DNA of 64,000 nt from Streptomyces sp. NBRC 109706 (GCF_000974485.1 NZ_BBOM01000004.1:1135423-1199422); one strand, 5' to 3'. Shown: positions 8,045 to 17,115, counted from the stretch's first letter. Notes: a model not told the origin generated them from the sequence alone. Program-made: numbers and translations.

Positions 8045-8746
8045 TCAGCGGCGTCGGTGGGGTTCGTCGGCGACGGCGCGCAGGGTGCCGATGCGGTTGG
8101 TCATGATCACGGCGACGTCCAGATCGCGGAGTCGGCGCATGGTCCGGCGGCTGTCGACCGTCCAGGCGGCGACCTGGTAGCCGGCGTCCTGGGTCCAGCG
8201 GACCCGGGCCTGGTTCACCTGCCCCAGCGGGTAGTTGAGCCAGCGCGGCCGGACCTCGGCGAGCAGCGAGGGGCGCGGCGCGCCCGTCCGCTTCCAGGTG
8301 AGGGCGATCTCCGCGTCCGGCTCCGCGCGGCGCACCGCGCGCAGCGCGCCCGGATCGCCGCAGTACCAGACCCGGGCGGTCGAACCGGTGGCCCGCACCT
8401 CGTCGACCACCCCACGCGCCTGCTCGGGGGAACGTTCCGGCAGGTCCAGCAGGACCCGCACGCCGAGATCGGCGCAGTGCGCCAACGCCTCGGCCAGCGT
8501 GGGCACTCCGCCGCCGGTGAGCCGGCGGACCTCGGCGGCGGACAGCGCCGCGACCGGCGCGTCATGCCCCCACAGCCGGCGGAGCGTCGCGTCGTGCAGC
8601 ACCACCGGCACACCGTCCGCCGTCGTCCGCACGTCCAACTCGACGGAGTCCGCGCCCGCTTCGGCGGCCGAGGTGAAGGAGGGCAGGGTGTTCTCCCTGA
8701 CCCGGTAGGGGTCGCCCCGGTGGGCGACCGTGATCACCCCGCCCAT
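8045..8746 (-). CDS. glycerophosphodiester phosphodiesterase
   Basis: Hydrolyses glycerophosphodiesters to sn-glycerol 3-phosphate and an alcohol; a cytoplasmic GDPD (UgpQ-like), since no signal peptide is present. 233 residues. The family signature starts at residue 8 with AHRGDP and RENTLPSF, followed by SVELDVRTTADGVPVVLHD, which carries the metal-binding Glu/Asp and the second catalytic His. The start MGGVITVAHRG at 8746 puts the HRG motif at the usual place; upstream in-frame codons would extend into the deaminase gene out of frame. It overlaps the upstream deaminase gene by 13 nt, so the two are co-transcribed. Confidence 0.87.
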   Translation of the reverse strand: MGGVITVAHRGDPYRVRENTLPSFTSAAEAGADSVELDVRTTADGVPVVLHDATLRRLWGHDAPVAALSAAEVRRLTGGGVPTLAEALAHCADLGVRVLLDLPERSPEQARGVVDEVRATGSTARVWYCGDPGALRAVRRAEPDAEIALTWKRTGAPRPSLLAEVRPRWLNYPLGQVNQARVRWTQDAGYQVAAWTVDSRRTMRRLRDLDVAVIMTNRIGTLRAVADEPHRRR

Positions 8747-9816
8747 GTGGCGAGGTGGTCGTCGATCTCGGCGGTCAGCCGGGCCTTGCCGGCCGGGTCG
8801 AGGAACGAGGCGGCCACCGCGTTCCTGGCCAGGTCGGCGACGCCGGCCTCGTCCAGGTCCAACAGCCGCGCCGCGACCAGGTACTCCCGGCACAGGTCGG
8901 TGCCGAACATCGGCGGGTCGTCGGAGTTGATCGTCACCGGCACGCCCGCCTCGACCAGACGCGGCAGCGGGTGCTCGGCCAGGGACGAGACGGCGCCCGT
9001 CGCCACGTTGGAAGTGGGGCAGACCTCCAACGGGATTTGTTCGCGCGCCAGATGGGCCAGCAGCTCCGGGTCCTGGGCGGAGTTGATGCCGTGTCCGATC
9101 CGCTCGGCGCGCAGCGAGGTCAGGGCGTCCCACACGGTCTCGGGCCCTGTCGTCTCGCCGGCGTGCGGCACGCTGCGCAGGCCCGCGGCGATCGCCTGGT
9201 CGAAGACCGGCTTGAAGAGGGCGCGCGGCCACCCCTGCTCGGGGCCGCCGAGGCCGAACGAGACCAGGCCGTCCGGCTGTTGGCCCAGCGCACACGCCAG
9301 GGTGCCGTCGGCGGCCGGCAGGCCCAGCTCGCCGGGGATGTCGAAGCACCAGCGGAGCACCAGGCCCAGATCCCGCTCCGCCGTCACCCTGGCGTCCTCG
9401 ATCGCTTCCACGATCGCCTCGTCGGGGATGCCGCGCAGCGCCAACGTGTAGGGCGTGACGGTCAGTTCGGCGTAGCGGATGCGCTGCCTGGCCATGTCCC
9501 TGGCCACCTCGTAGGTCAACAGCCGCACATCCTCCGGGGTCTTGATCAGGTTGACCACGGAGATATAGACCTCGATGAAGTGCGCGAAGTCGCGGAAGGT
9601 GAAGAACTCGGCCAGTCGCTCCGGGTCCTTGGGCACCGGCGAGTCCGGGTGCCGGGCGGCCAGCTCGGCGACGATCCGGGGCGAGGCGGAGCCCACATGG
9701 TGCACATGCAGCTCGGCCTTGGGCAGCCCGGCGACAAACGCGGCGAGATCACCGCCGGTGGCGGGGGGTTCCGGCAGCTGGGACAAGACGCCTCCTCGGA
9801 TTCGACCTGCGCTCAT
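8734..9816 (-). CDS. adenosine-deaminase-family enzyme, probably 6-amino-6-deoxyfutalosine deaminase
   Basis: Zinc amidohydrolase of 360 residues. Metal ligands His37 and His39 are in ELHVHHVG, with HAGE, RIGHGI and NSDDPPMF further on, so the full adenosine-deaminase catalytic set is present. The HVHHVGSASP motif departs from HVHLEG of classical adenosine deaminases. From established work (recalled, not checkable here), the S. coelicolor homologue at the equivalent locus (SCO5662) deaminates aminodeoxyfutalosine in the futalosine route to menaquinone. That substrate is therefore more likely than adenosine. Start ATG at 9816; RBS GAGGCG-like upstream. Overlaps the GDPD gene downstream. Confidence 0.78.
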   Translation of the reverse strand: MSAGRIRGGVLSQLPEPPATGGDLAAFVAGLPKAELHVHHVGSASPRIVAELAARHPDSPVPKDPERLAEFFTFRDFAHFIEVYISVVNLIKTPEDVRLLTYEVARDMARQRIRYAELTVTPYTLALRGIPDEAIVEAIEDARVTAERDLGLVLRWCFDIPGELGLPAADGTLACALGQQPDGLVSFGLGGPEQGWPRALFKPVFDQAIAAGLRSVPHAGETTGPETVWDALTSLRAERIGHGINSAQDPELLAHLAREQIPLEVCPTSNVATGAVSSLAEHPLPRLVEAGVPVTINSDDPPMFGTDLCREYLVAARLLDLDEAGVADLARNAVAASFLDPAGKARLTAEIDDHLATWAG

Positions 9817-9882
9817 GGTAGGCGGGGCTTACGGAGCGCCCGCGGGCCCGTAGGGTTAGGGCTCGCAGAATGTGGAGGTGCC

Positions 9883-10818
9883 GTGCCCGAGGAACAGCAT
9901 GCCTATCCGACTCGGCCAGCGGCGGAAGAGCCTCCGGCGACCCCGCCGCCCGGCGGACCGACGACCGCCCCCGGCACGCCGGTGCCGGGACAGTTCGCCG
10001 GCTGGTCCTCCGGCGCCACCCCGCCGCCCGGCGGCTACCCGGCGCCCCCGGTTTACCCGTCGCCGCCGTACCCCGGCTTCGTGCCGCCGCCACCGGCGCC
10101 GATCCGCAACGGGACGGGGCTGGCCGCGCTGATCCTGGGCGTCGTCGCCGCCTCCGTCAGCTGGACCGTGTTCCTCAGCCCGTTGGCCGTCTTCCTCGGC
10201 GTTCTCGCCGTGGCCTTCGGCCTGATAGGCGCCGGACGGGTCAAGCGCGGCGCCGCCACCAACCGCCCGGCCGCGCTCGGCGGGCTGTGGACGGGCGTCG
10301 GCGGCGCGGTCATAGGCATCGCGCTCACCGTGGTCCTGGTGCTCCGGGTCCTCGTGCCGACCGGGGTGGAGTCCGCGGCCGGCTCCGACTACCTCGCGGA
10401 GGCGGGCGACGAGGTCGTCTTCGAGGACGGCCTCATCGTCCGGATCGACCAGCCCCGACGGGAGGACCACGGCTCCGTCGAGCTGACCGTCAACCTGACC
10501 AACGGCTCGGACGGGTCCGTCGAGGTCTTCGACGACTCGATCCGGGCCCTGGTGGACGGCACCCGGCTGGAGTCGCATCTGGTGTACCGGATCACCGCCG
10601 ACGGGGGCGATCTGCCCCCCGGCGAGCAACGCAGCGTCGTCTTCCGGGTCGACGTCGGCAACGACGTCAGGGAACTGGGCATCGACTACGCGCCGGGCGC
10701 CGACTACGAGTACGCCTACTGGCAGTTGGCCCTTCCGGCCGACGGCGAGCCGGACGGGCCGCCGGGAGACGACCGGAACACGGACGAGGACCCGCCCGGC
10801 ACCAGCCTCGACGTCTGA
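9883..10818 (+). CDS. DUF4190-type membrane protein with proline-rich N-terminus
   Basis: 311 residues. Residues 1-70 are Pro/Gly/Ala-rich and probably disordered (TPPPGG, PAPPVYPSPPYPG). Residues ~75-155 hold two or three membrane segments in the DUF4190 arrangement (GLAALILGVVAASVSW, then AALGGLWTGVGGAVIG). The C-terminal part (~170-290) is an extracytoplasmic beta-rich domain like DUF4352, ending in an acidic tail. The GTG start is supported by GGAGG at 9874-9878; longer upstream frames run antisense through the deaminase gene. Function unknown; such proteins are common in Streptomyces. Confidence 0.8.
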   Translation: MPEEQHAYPTRPAAEEPPATPPPGGPTTAPGTPVPGQFAGWSSGATPPPGGYPAPPVYPSPPYPGFVPPPPAPIRNGTGLAALILGVVAASVSWTVFLSPLAVFLGVLAVAFGLIGAGRVKRGAATNRPAALGGLWTGVGGAVIGIALTVVLVLRVLVPTGVESAAGSDYLAEAGDEVVFEDGLIVRIDQPRREDHGSVELTVNLTNGSDGSVEVFDDSIRALVDGTRLESHLVYRITADGGDLPPGEQRSVVFRVDVGNDVRELGIDYAPGADYEYAYWQLALPADGEPDGPPGDDRNTDEDPPGTSLDV

Positions 10819-10911
10819 GAACCGCCCGCCCGCCGACCGCCCGCGCCAGAACCTCGCCGAAGTGGCGTAACGATCCACCCGCGCCGCCCTCTCAGCCGGA
10901 GAGGGAGAGGA

Positions 10912-10930
10912 CCGGCCCCTCCGGGGCCGG
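10912..10930. terminator. hairpin between two rightward genes
   Basis: Perfect 8-bp stem CCGGCCCC/GGGGCCGG with loop TCC, 94 nt after the DUF4190 gene and 20 nt before the next start. Could terminate or attenuate. Confidence 0.5.
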
Positions 10931-10949
10931 CGGGCAGAAGGGACGCGGG

Positions 10950-11423
10950 ATGCGAGACGAGAACGGCTCCAGGACGGCGCTGGAGTGGCTGGCCGCCGCG
11001 GCGCCCAGGCCGGCGACCTGTCGCTGGGAGTGGGAGCGCCAACCGCAGGGAGTGGCGCTGCTACCCGCCGGGCGGCTGTGGGACGTGCTGATCCTGCCGC
11101 CGGTGTTGGGCCTGGTCACCCTGGAGGTGCTGGGCCGGATCATCGACCGCCCCGGGCCGGTGCTGACGGACGGACGGCACGGGCGGGTCGGCTTCTTCGT
11201 CCCCGCCGGCACCGCGGGACGCTGGCTCGGCACCGGGGTGCGGGCGGCGGGACGCGGCTCCTGGATCGTGGTGCCACGCCCCGACCGGATCGTCCCCGCC
11301 GCCCACTGGCTGGTGCCGCCGGACGGCTCCGGGGTGCTGACGGACCCCGCCGTCCTCGAACTGGCGATGCACGAGGCCGCCGCCACCGTGGCCGGGCCCC
11401 GCCGCCCCGACCTCGGCGGGTGA
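10950..11423 (+). CDS. conserved actinobacterial hypothetical protein
   Basis: 157 residues, soluble, with no signal peptide or membrane segment. Recognisable pieces are RLWDVLILPPVLG, PGPVLTDGRHGRVGFFVP and WLVPPDGSGVLTDP, a pattern I associate with streptomycete hypothetical proteins that resemble the N-terminal part of bifunctional primase/polymerase (prim-pol) domains. The acidic catalytic triad of an active prim-pol is not evident, so no enzymatic role is claimed. The ATG at 10950 follows AAGGGA. Tail-to-tail with gabT. Confidence 0.68.
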   Translation: MRDENGSRTALEWLAAAAPRPATCRWEWERQPQGVALLPAGRLWDVLILPPVLGLVTLEVLGRIIDRPGPVLTDGRHGRVGFFVPAGTAGRWLGTGVRAAGRGSWIVVPRPDRIVPAAHWLVPPDGSGVLTDPAVLELAMHEAAATVAGPRRPDLGG

Positions 11424-11464
11424 CCGGGCGACGGGTGACCGGCGGGCGGGGCACGCGGCGGCGC

Positions 11465-12823
11465 TCAGCTTCCGGCCAGTGCGCTCTCCAGGATGTCCAG
11501 GCCCTCGGCGAGCAGATCCTCGCCGATCACCAGGGGCGGCAGGAAACGCACCACATTGCCGTAGGTGCCGGTGGTCAGGACCAGCAGGCCCGCCCGGTGG
11601 CAGCGCGCCGCCACGGCGGCGGTGGTCGCCGGGTCGGGCTCCTTGCCGCCGGGCCGCACCAACTCGATCGCCACCATGGCGCCCCGGCCCCTGACATCGC
11701 CGATCACCGGGAACCGCTCGGCCAGCGCGCGCAGGCGCGGCAGCATGATCTCCTCGATCCGCCGCGCCCTGGCCGGCAGATCAAGCTCCCGCATGGTCTC
11801 GATCGCGCCCAGCGCCGCCGCGCAGGCCACCGGGTTGCCGCCGTAGGTGCCGCCAAGACCGCCCACATGGGCGGCGTCCATGATCTCGGCGCGGCCGGTG
11901 ACCGCCGCCAGCGGCAGCCCGCCGGCGATGCCCTTGGCCGTGGTGATCAGATCGGGCACCAGACCCTCGTCCTCGGAGGCGAACCACTGTCCGGTGCGAC
12001 AGAAACCGGACTGGATCTCGTCCGCGACCAGCACGATCCCGTGCTCTCGGGCGAACTCGGCGATCCGCGGCAGGAAGCCACGGGCCGGCACGATGAAACC
12101 GCCCTCGCCGAGGATCGGCTCCACCACGACGGCCGCCGTGTTGTCGGCGCCGACCTGCTTGGTGATCTGCTCGATCACCTGCGCCGCCGCCTCCTCCGCG
12201 CACCGCTCGGGCCCGGTCAGCCAGCGGTAGGGATAGGCCATCGGCACCCGGTAGATCTCCGGCGCGAACGGGCCGAAGCCGTGCTTGTACGGCATGTCCT
12301 TGGCGGTCAGCGCCATGGTGAGGTTGGTGCGGCCGTGGTAGCCGTGCTCGAAGACCACCACCGCCTGCCGCTTGGTGTGGTACCGGGCGATCTTGACCGC
12401 GTTCTCCACCGCCTCGGCGCCGGAGTTCAGCAGGATCGACTTCTTGGCGTGGTCGCCCGGGGTGAGCCGGGCCAGCTCCTCGCAGACCTCGACATAGCCC
12501 TCGTAGGGCGTGACCATCGCGCAGGTGTGGGTGAACCGCCCCAGCTGTTCGGTGGCGCGCCGCACCACGGCCTCGGCGCTGTTGCCCACCGAGGTGACGG
12601 CGATCCCCGAGCCGAAGTCGATCAGCCGGTTGCCGTCCACGTCCTCGACGATCCCGCCGCCGGCCCTGGCGGCGAAGACCGGCATCACGGTGCCGACACC
12701 CGCGGCCACCGTGGCCAGCTTCCGCGCCATCAACTCCTGGGACCTGGGCCCCGGGATCTCGGTGACCAGCCTGCGCTCCTGGGGGAGAGCGGGACCTCCG
12801 GCCCTTCCGTTCGTGTCGCTCAT
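11465..12823 (-). CDS. gabT: 4-aminobutyrate aminotransferase
   Basis: Class III PLP aminotransferase that moves the amino group of GABA to 2-oxoglutarate, giving succinate semialdehyde and glutamate. 452 residues, full length. Visible: NSGAEAVENAVKIAR (phosphate-binding, ~133-147), HGYHGRT (~160), EPILGEGGF (~235), VADEIQSGF (Asp pairing with the pyridine N) and Lys297 in TTAKGIAGG, the PLP Schiff-base lysine. Neighbours are an ABC ATPase, a PucR regulator and two aldehyde dehydrogenases, consistent with GABA/polyamine catabolism. The second aldehyde dehydrogenase (18.8 kb) could act on the semialdehyde product. Confidence 0.92.
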   Translation of the reverse strand: MSDTNGRAGGPALPQERRLVTEIPGPRSQELMARKLATVAAGVGTVMPVFAARAGGGIVEDVDGNRLIDFGSGIAVTSVGNSAEAVVRRATEQLGRFTHTCAMVTPYEGYVEVCEELARLTPGDHAKKSILLNSGAEAVENAVKIARYHTKRQAVVVFEHGYHGRTNLTMALTAKDMPYKHGFGPFAPEIYRVPMAYPYRWLTGPERCAEEAAAQVIEQITKQVGADNTAAVVVEPILGEGGFIVPARGFLPRIAEFAREHGIVLVADEIQSGFCRTGQWFASEDEGLVPDLITTAKGIAGGLPLAAVTGRAEIMDAAHVGGLGGTYGGNPVACAAALGAIETMRELDLPARARRIEEIMLPRLRALAERFPVIGDVRGRGAMVAIELVRPGGKEPDPATTAAVAARCHRAGLLVLTTGTYGNVVRFLPPLVIGEDLLAEGLDILESALAGS

Positions 12824-12987
12824 GAGTGGACTCCTCGTCGCGAAGGGGGTGCGTCGGGCACTTCCTCGCAGGCTAGGGCCGGACCAGCGCCCCGGGCACG
12901 CGCCACCACGGAGTCAACGGGGCACGGTTTTGGCCACTTCGGCACCTGGTGTGCCGCCACCCCGACGGCCGGGCACGCGGGGTGCGC

Positions 12988-14340
12988 TCAGGGCCGCGAC
13001 ACGGTGTCGTGCGGCGGGGCGGGGCAGATCCGCCGGCCGTCCTCGTCGAAGACGTACATCTGGTTCAGATCGACCAGCAGCGGCACCCGCTCGCCCAGCC
13101 GGGGCTGCGCCTCGGCGGGGATGCGCACCACCAGACCGTCCGTGATCCGGCCGGCGGCGGTGGCCGGCGGTCCCTCCGCCTCCTGCTGACCGGCCCCGGC
13201 CGGCTCCCGGGGGCTGCCGGCCGGTATGCGCCGCCGGCCCAGCAGCCGCCCGAGACCGCCGGCGCCGCCGAGCCGCGAACGGCGCCCGACCCGGGACCGC
13301 TTGGCCGGCGGGCGCGGCGACTCAAGCCCCTCGACGCGCGCCGGACGCGCCCCCGTCGACACATGCACCAGCGACTCGTGCCCCTGGAACTCCACATGCT
13401 GCACCACGCCGTTGAGCAGCGCCTCGGTGGGCCGCATCTCCTGCGGGGAGGCGATCCTGGCCGCCTCCGAGCGCAGCCCCACCGTGATCTCCCGCCCCAT
13501 CTGCACCCGCAGCATCTGGTGGTCCACGGACAACGGCTGCGGCAACTCGATACGTTGGGTGCCGAAGTCGATGCCCATCCGGCCGCCGAGCGGCGCGTGC
13601 ACCGTGGCCCGCAGCAGATTGATCCGCGGCGTGCCGACGAACGCCGCCACGAAGACGTTCTCCGGACGCTGGTAGACCGCCCTGGCGCTGTCCATCTGCT
13701 GGATCACGCCGTCGCGCATCACGGCCACCCGGTCGCCGAGCGACATCGCCTCGGCCTGGTCGTGCGTCACATAGACCGTGGTCACCCCGAGATGCCGGGT
13801 CAGCGTCGCGATCTCGGCCCGCAGCCGGGTGCGGAGCTTCGCGTCGAGGTTGGAGAGCGGCTCGTCCAACAGGAACGCGGAGGGCCGGCGGACGATGGCA
13901 CGCCCCATCGCCACCCGCTGGCGCTCGCCGCCGGAGAGCTGCCCGGGATAGCGGTCCAGCAGGTCCTCGATGCCCAGCAGCCGGGCCGCCTCCCGCACCC
14001 GGGAGGTGGTGTCCTGCGACGGCGACTCGATGCGCAGCGGGAAGTCGATGTTCTGGCGGCCTGTCATGTTCGGGTAGAGGGCGTAGTGCTGGAAGACCAT
14101 CGCCAACCGACGTTCACCCGGCGGTACCGCGTTGGACAGCTCGCCGTCGAAGAGCAGTTCCCCCGAGGTGATGTCCTCCAGACCCGCGATCATCCGCAAC
14201 ACCGTTGTCTTGCCGCAGCCGGAGGGACCGAGCAGCACCACGAACTCGCCGGGACGGATGTCCATGGACAGGCGATCCACGGCGACCACGTCCCGTGGGT
14301 AGATCTTGGTCACGTCTCGCAGGGAGATGGCGCGTGTCAT
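12988..14340 (-). CDS. ABC transporter ATP-binding protein, UgpC/MsiK type, with disordered insert
   Basis: Cytoplasmic ATPase of 450 residues for a CUT1-like importer. Complete motif set: Walker A GPSGCGKTT (~38-46), Q-loop VFQHYALYPNM, signature LSGGERQRVAMGRA, Walker B FLLDEPLSNLD, H-loop VTHDQ. The C-terminal TOBE/regulatory domain starts near residue 240 but is split at ~345-405 by a basic, then Gly/Pro/Glu-rich insert (KRSRVGRRSR, EPAGAGQQEAEGPP). It resumes as VVRIPAEAQPRLGERV. No permease gene adjoins it. It may serve one or several importers in trans, as MsiK does. Divergent from the TraD-like gene. Confidence 0.83.
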   Translation of the reverse strand: MTRAISLRDVTKIYPRDVVAVDRLSMDIRPGEFVVLLGPSGCGKTTVLRMIAGLEDITSGELLFDGELSNAVPPGERRLAMVFQHYALYPNMTGRQNIDFPLRIESPSQDTTSRVREAARLLGIEDLLDRYPGQLSGGERQRVAMGRAIVRRPSAFLLDEPLSNLDAKLRTRLRAEIATLTRHLGVTTVYVTHDQAEAMSLGDRVAVMRDGVIQQMDSARAVYQRPENVFVAAFVGTPRINLLRATVHAPLGGRMGIDFGTQRIELPQPLSVDHQMLRVQMGREITVGLRSEAARIASPQEMRPTEALLNGVVQHVEFQGHESLVHVSTGARPARVEGLESPRPPAKRSRVGRRSRLGGAGGLGRLLGRRRIPAGSPREPAGAGQQEAEGPPATAAGRITDGLVVRIPAEAQPRLGERVPLLVDLNQMYVFDEDGRRICPAPPHDTVSRP

Positions 14341-14609
14341 GGCGTTCCGCCCGTGGATTTCCTTGACTCGGGGATGAGCCAGGAACGTAGCGCACCAGAT
14401 GTCCCAGGGGAACGCTTTCGTACAACTTGCCCCGCCGCATATTCGAGGACCTGTTCGCGCACCTCACACCGTCCGTTCGACGGGCGGCGCGGGAGGGTGA
14501 CGGCTGCACTAGATTTGGCCGTGGACGAACGGTCGCCGAATCGGTCGGGCCCCTCCGACGTGACGACAACCGACGTTCGAGGCACGGCGGTTGGCATCAT
14601 GGGGGACCA
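14341..14609. other. divergent intergenic region
   Basis: 269 nt between the leftward ABC ATPase and the rightward membrane ATPase. A TAGATT -10-like box at 14510-14515 could serve the rightward gene; no good -35 or operator was recognised. Confidence 0.4.
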
Positions 14610-17000
14610 ATGAACAGCGACGGTACAGCGAAGCCGAGGCGCATGCCCCACGAGACGGCGGACCAGACCCCCGTGGTTCCCCCGCCCCCCGGTGCGCCAC
14701 CGGCGATCCAGCAGCCACCGGCGGCCGAAGTACCGCCGCTGACCCGCTGGTTGCGCCTGCCCCGACCCGCCACCCGCCCCGGCGTCTGGCGCGCCGGCCA
14801 TATCGTCAAACCACCCCACGACCCCGACCAACCCAGCGACCGCGAACTCCACGGCGGCGCCCTCCTGGCGTTTCTGACGGGGTTGTTGGTCTGGTCGTTG
14901 TGCTGGTACGGGTATATCGACCTGTGGATGTGGCCCCTGGACCGGATCCGGTGGAGCCGCCCCATCCAGCTCGACTCCCGGGCCGGTGCGACGGTGGTCG
15001 AGACCGTCATCTGGGCCTACTACGTCCTGTTCGACGTGATGTTGGTCTGGATCTTCGGTCGTCTGGGCAACTTCTCCCAGGTGTGGTACCGCTGGCGGCC
15101 GGTATTCCTGCGGTACTGGAGCGGGCGTGCTGATCTCCAGCCGCAGCCGTCCGGGAAGACGCGCCGTGCGGTGGCGGCGCTGGTCGGCTTCGGCTGGGTG
15201 TTCGGGCTCAGCTTCGGGCTCTGGACATCCTGGCTCGGCCCCCTCAACGCCGTGGTGCCGGATGCGATGTGGGAGGACGGGGACACCACGGCGTATGTGG
15301 TGGTCTACAACCTCTACTACGTGCTGTACACCGTCCTGTTGCTGCTGCTCTTCGGCTGGCTCGGCGGGTGGTGGGCCGTTCTGCGGCGGTATCCGTTGGC
15401 GTTGTTGTCGCGTGACCGTGCGCCGGGGAGTGCCGAGGAGCGGGCCGCGATCGCGCGGTTGACGGACTTCACCGAACTGCGCGACGCGGGCGCCGACGCG
15501 GCGGCCGAGCGGCTGTTGGCCGAGGTGCGGGAGGGGGCGATGAGCGATCTGGACTACGCCAGGATCGCGCACGCGTGGAGCACGGTGCGGGCCAGGCCGA
15601 CGGAGCTGCCGGTGTTCGACGAGGCGGTGCGGCGGCACGGTGCCGGCGCGTTCCCGCATCCGTCGGGCGAGCGGGACCTGCCGGTCCGCGCCGCCCGGCA
15701 CGATCTGCTCACCCGTCAGGTGCGGATCGGTTCGGGCGTGGACGAGGAGCGCAACCCCTACGAGTACCGGGGCGTGGACATCGCGCTCGATCCGGCCGTG
15801 CTCGGCACCTCGTTGCTGGCCGTCGGTCCGCCGGGCGCCGGCAAGACGGGGCGGGTGGTGCGCCCGGTGGTGGAGGCGCTGTGCCTGCACGCGCTGACCG
15901 GGCAGGCCGCCGTGGTGGCGGTGGGCACGGCGGCCAGCGGCCTCGGCCCCGACCACGCCTTCGACGTGCTGGTGCGGGTGGGAGATCCGTCCAGCACCCA
16001 CCAGTTGGCGCTCTACGGCGGCGCCGCCGACACCGACGAGGCGGCCGGGCTGCTCGCCGAGGCGCTGCTCGGCGGCACCCAGGCGGAGACCAGGGAGGCC
16101 GCCGCGGTGCTGATCCAGCTGATCGGCCCGTACCACGCGGCCTATGGCCGGCTGCCCGGGGTGCCCGAGCTGCGGGCCATGCTGGACGGCGCGCCGGCGT
16201 TGCTGGCGACGCTGCGCGACGACCTGGCGCTGGCCGGGGCGCACGACCAGCAGCGGGAGTTGGACTCCCGGCAGCGGCAGGCGCGTCGTCCCGACGACCT
16301 CGGCCGGCGGCTCGCCGACCGGTTGGCGGTGCTGGACCGGGCGGGCTTCTCGAACGAGGCCCCGGCGGAGCCCTTCTCGTTGGCCGCGCTCATCCATCCG
16401 CTGCGGGTGCGGATCGACCTTCCGGCCGCCGGGCACGCGGAGGCCGGCCGGATCATCACCCGGCTGCTGCTCGCCCAGTTCGCCGCCTCGGTCACCAGCC
16501 GCCCCGACCGTTCGCTCTTCGCCGTGCTGGTGCTGGACGACGCGACGGCCGCCGTCACCCCGGGCACGGTGCGCGGGCTCACCCAGCTGCGCGGCGCCAA
16601 CGCCGGCGCGGTGCTGGCGCTGCGCACCCTGGACGACGTACCGGCCGAGCTGCGCGCCGGGCTGCTGGGCGCGGTCGGCTGTCGGATGGCGTTCTCCGGG
16701 CTCACCACCTGGGACGCCGAGCACTTCGCCCGCGCCTGGGGCACGGCCTGGACGGAGGATCAGGACATCACCAGGACGCCCGACCGCACCGGCGGCATCG
16801 TGCGGAAGACGGTGCGCGGCGTGCGGAAGCTGTTCACCGGTCGGGAGACCACCACGGACTCGGTGACGGTGCGTCGGGTGGAGCGGGAGCGCTGGTCCGC
16901 GTCGGAGCTGGCGCATCGGGTGCCGCCCCGGCACGCGGTGCTGTCGATGACCTCGGTGGACGGGGAGCCCACCCCGCCGGTGCTGCTCCGGCTCGGCTGA
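14610..17000 (+). CDS. membrane-anchored TraD/VirD4-like ATP-binding protein
   Basis: 796 residues. Residues 1-~85 are a Pro-rich cytoplasmic lead. About four membrane segments follow at ~90-265 (for example FLTGLLVWSLCWYGYI and TVIWAYYVLFDVMLVW). A large cytoplasmic P-loop domain then begins: Walker A VGPPGAGKTGRV at about 408-419, Walker B AVLVLDDATAAV at about 635-646, then LTQLRGANAGAVLALRT. The arrangement recalls coupling-protein/FtsK-like motor ATPases, but no relaxase or secretion gene is near. The start ATG at 14610 follows GGGGGA; upstream in-frame codons lack an RBS. Function unknown. Lies between a UgpC-type ATPase and PucR, a placement I recall being conserved in Streptomyces. 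Confidence 0.78.
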   Translation: MNSDGTAKPRRMPHETADQTPVVPPPPGAPPAIQQPPAAEVPPLTRWLRLPRPATRPGVWRAGHIVKPPHDPDQPSDRELHGGALLAFLTGLLVWSLCWYGYIDLWMWPLDRIRWSRPIQLDSRAGATVVETVIWAYYVLFDVMLVWIFGRLGNFSQVWYRWRPVFLRYWSGRADLQPQPSGKTRRAVAALVGFGWVFGLSFGLWTSWLGPLNAVVPDAMWEDGDTTAYVVVYNLYYVLYTVLLLLLFGWLGGWWAVLRRYPLALLSRDRAPGSAEERAAIARLTDFTELRDAGADAAAERLLAEVREGAMSDLDYARIAHAWSTVRARPTELPVFDEAVRRHGAGAFPHPSGERDLPVRAARHDLLTRQVRIGSGVDEERNPYEYRGVDIALDPAVLGTSLLAVGPPGAGKTGRVVRPVVEALCLHALTGQAAVVAVGTAASGLGPDHAFDVLVRVGDPSSTHQLALYGGAADTDEAAGLLAEALLGGTQAETREAAAVLIQLIGPYHAAYGRLPGVPELRAMLDGAPALLATLRDDLALAGAHDQQRELDSRQRQARRPDDLGRRLADRLAVLDRAGFSNEAPAEPFSLAALIHPLRVRIDLPAAGHAEAGRIITRLLLAQFAASVTSRPDRSLFAVLVLDDATAAVTPGTVRGLTQLRGANAGAVLALRTLDDVPAELRAGLLGAVGCRMAFSGLTTWDAEHFARAWGTAWTEDQDITRTPDRTGGIVRKTVRGVRKLFTGRETTTDSVTVRRVERERWSASELAHRVPPRHAVLSMTSVDGEPTPPVLLRLG

Positions 17001-17083
17001 GGCCGCCGCCGGGAGGTGGCCGATACCGGCCGTTCCGGTCGCGGGGGCCGCTGGGACGCCATGACCGGCCACGATACGGTTCC

Positions 17084-17111
17084 TTGGACGTCGATCCCGC
17101 TGCCCTAGGTG
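17084..17111 (+). promoter_or_regulatory. putative promoter of the PucR-family gene
   Basis: TTGGAC (17084-17089), 16-nt spacer, TAGGTG (17106-17111), ending 4 nt before the ATG at 17116. Initiation would be at or near the start codon, giving a leaderless or near-leaderless mRNA; alternatively AGGTGA acts as a Shine-Dalgarno. Confidence 0.4.
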
Positions 17112-17115
17112 ATAT

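Noticed and set aside
7564..9451. Long rightward open frames through the 8-bp array encoding (WPGGPVAR)n proteins
   Set aside because: An 8-bp repeat without a stop is open in all frames. The frames continue antisense through the GDPD and deaminase genes, lack an RBS and match no family.
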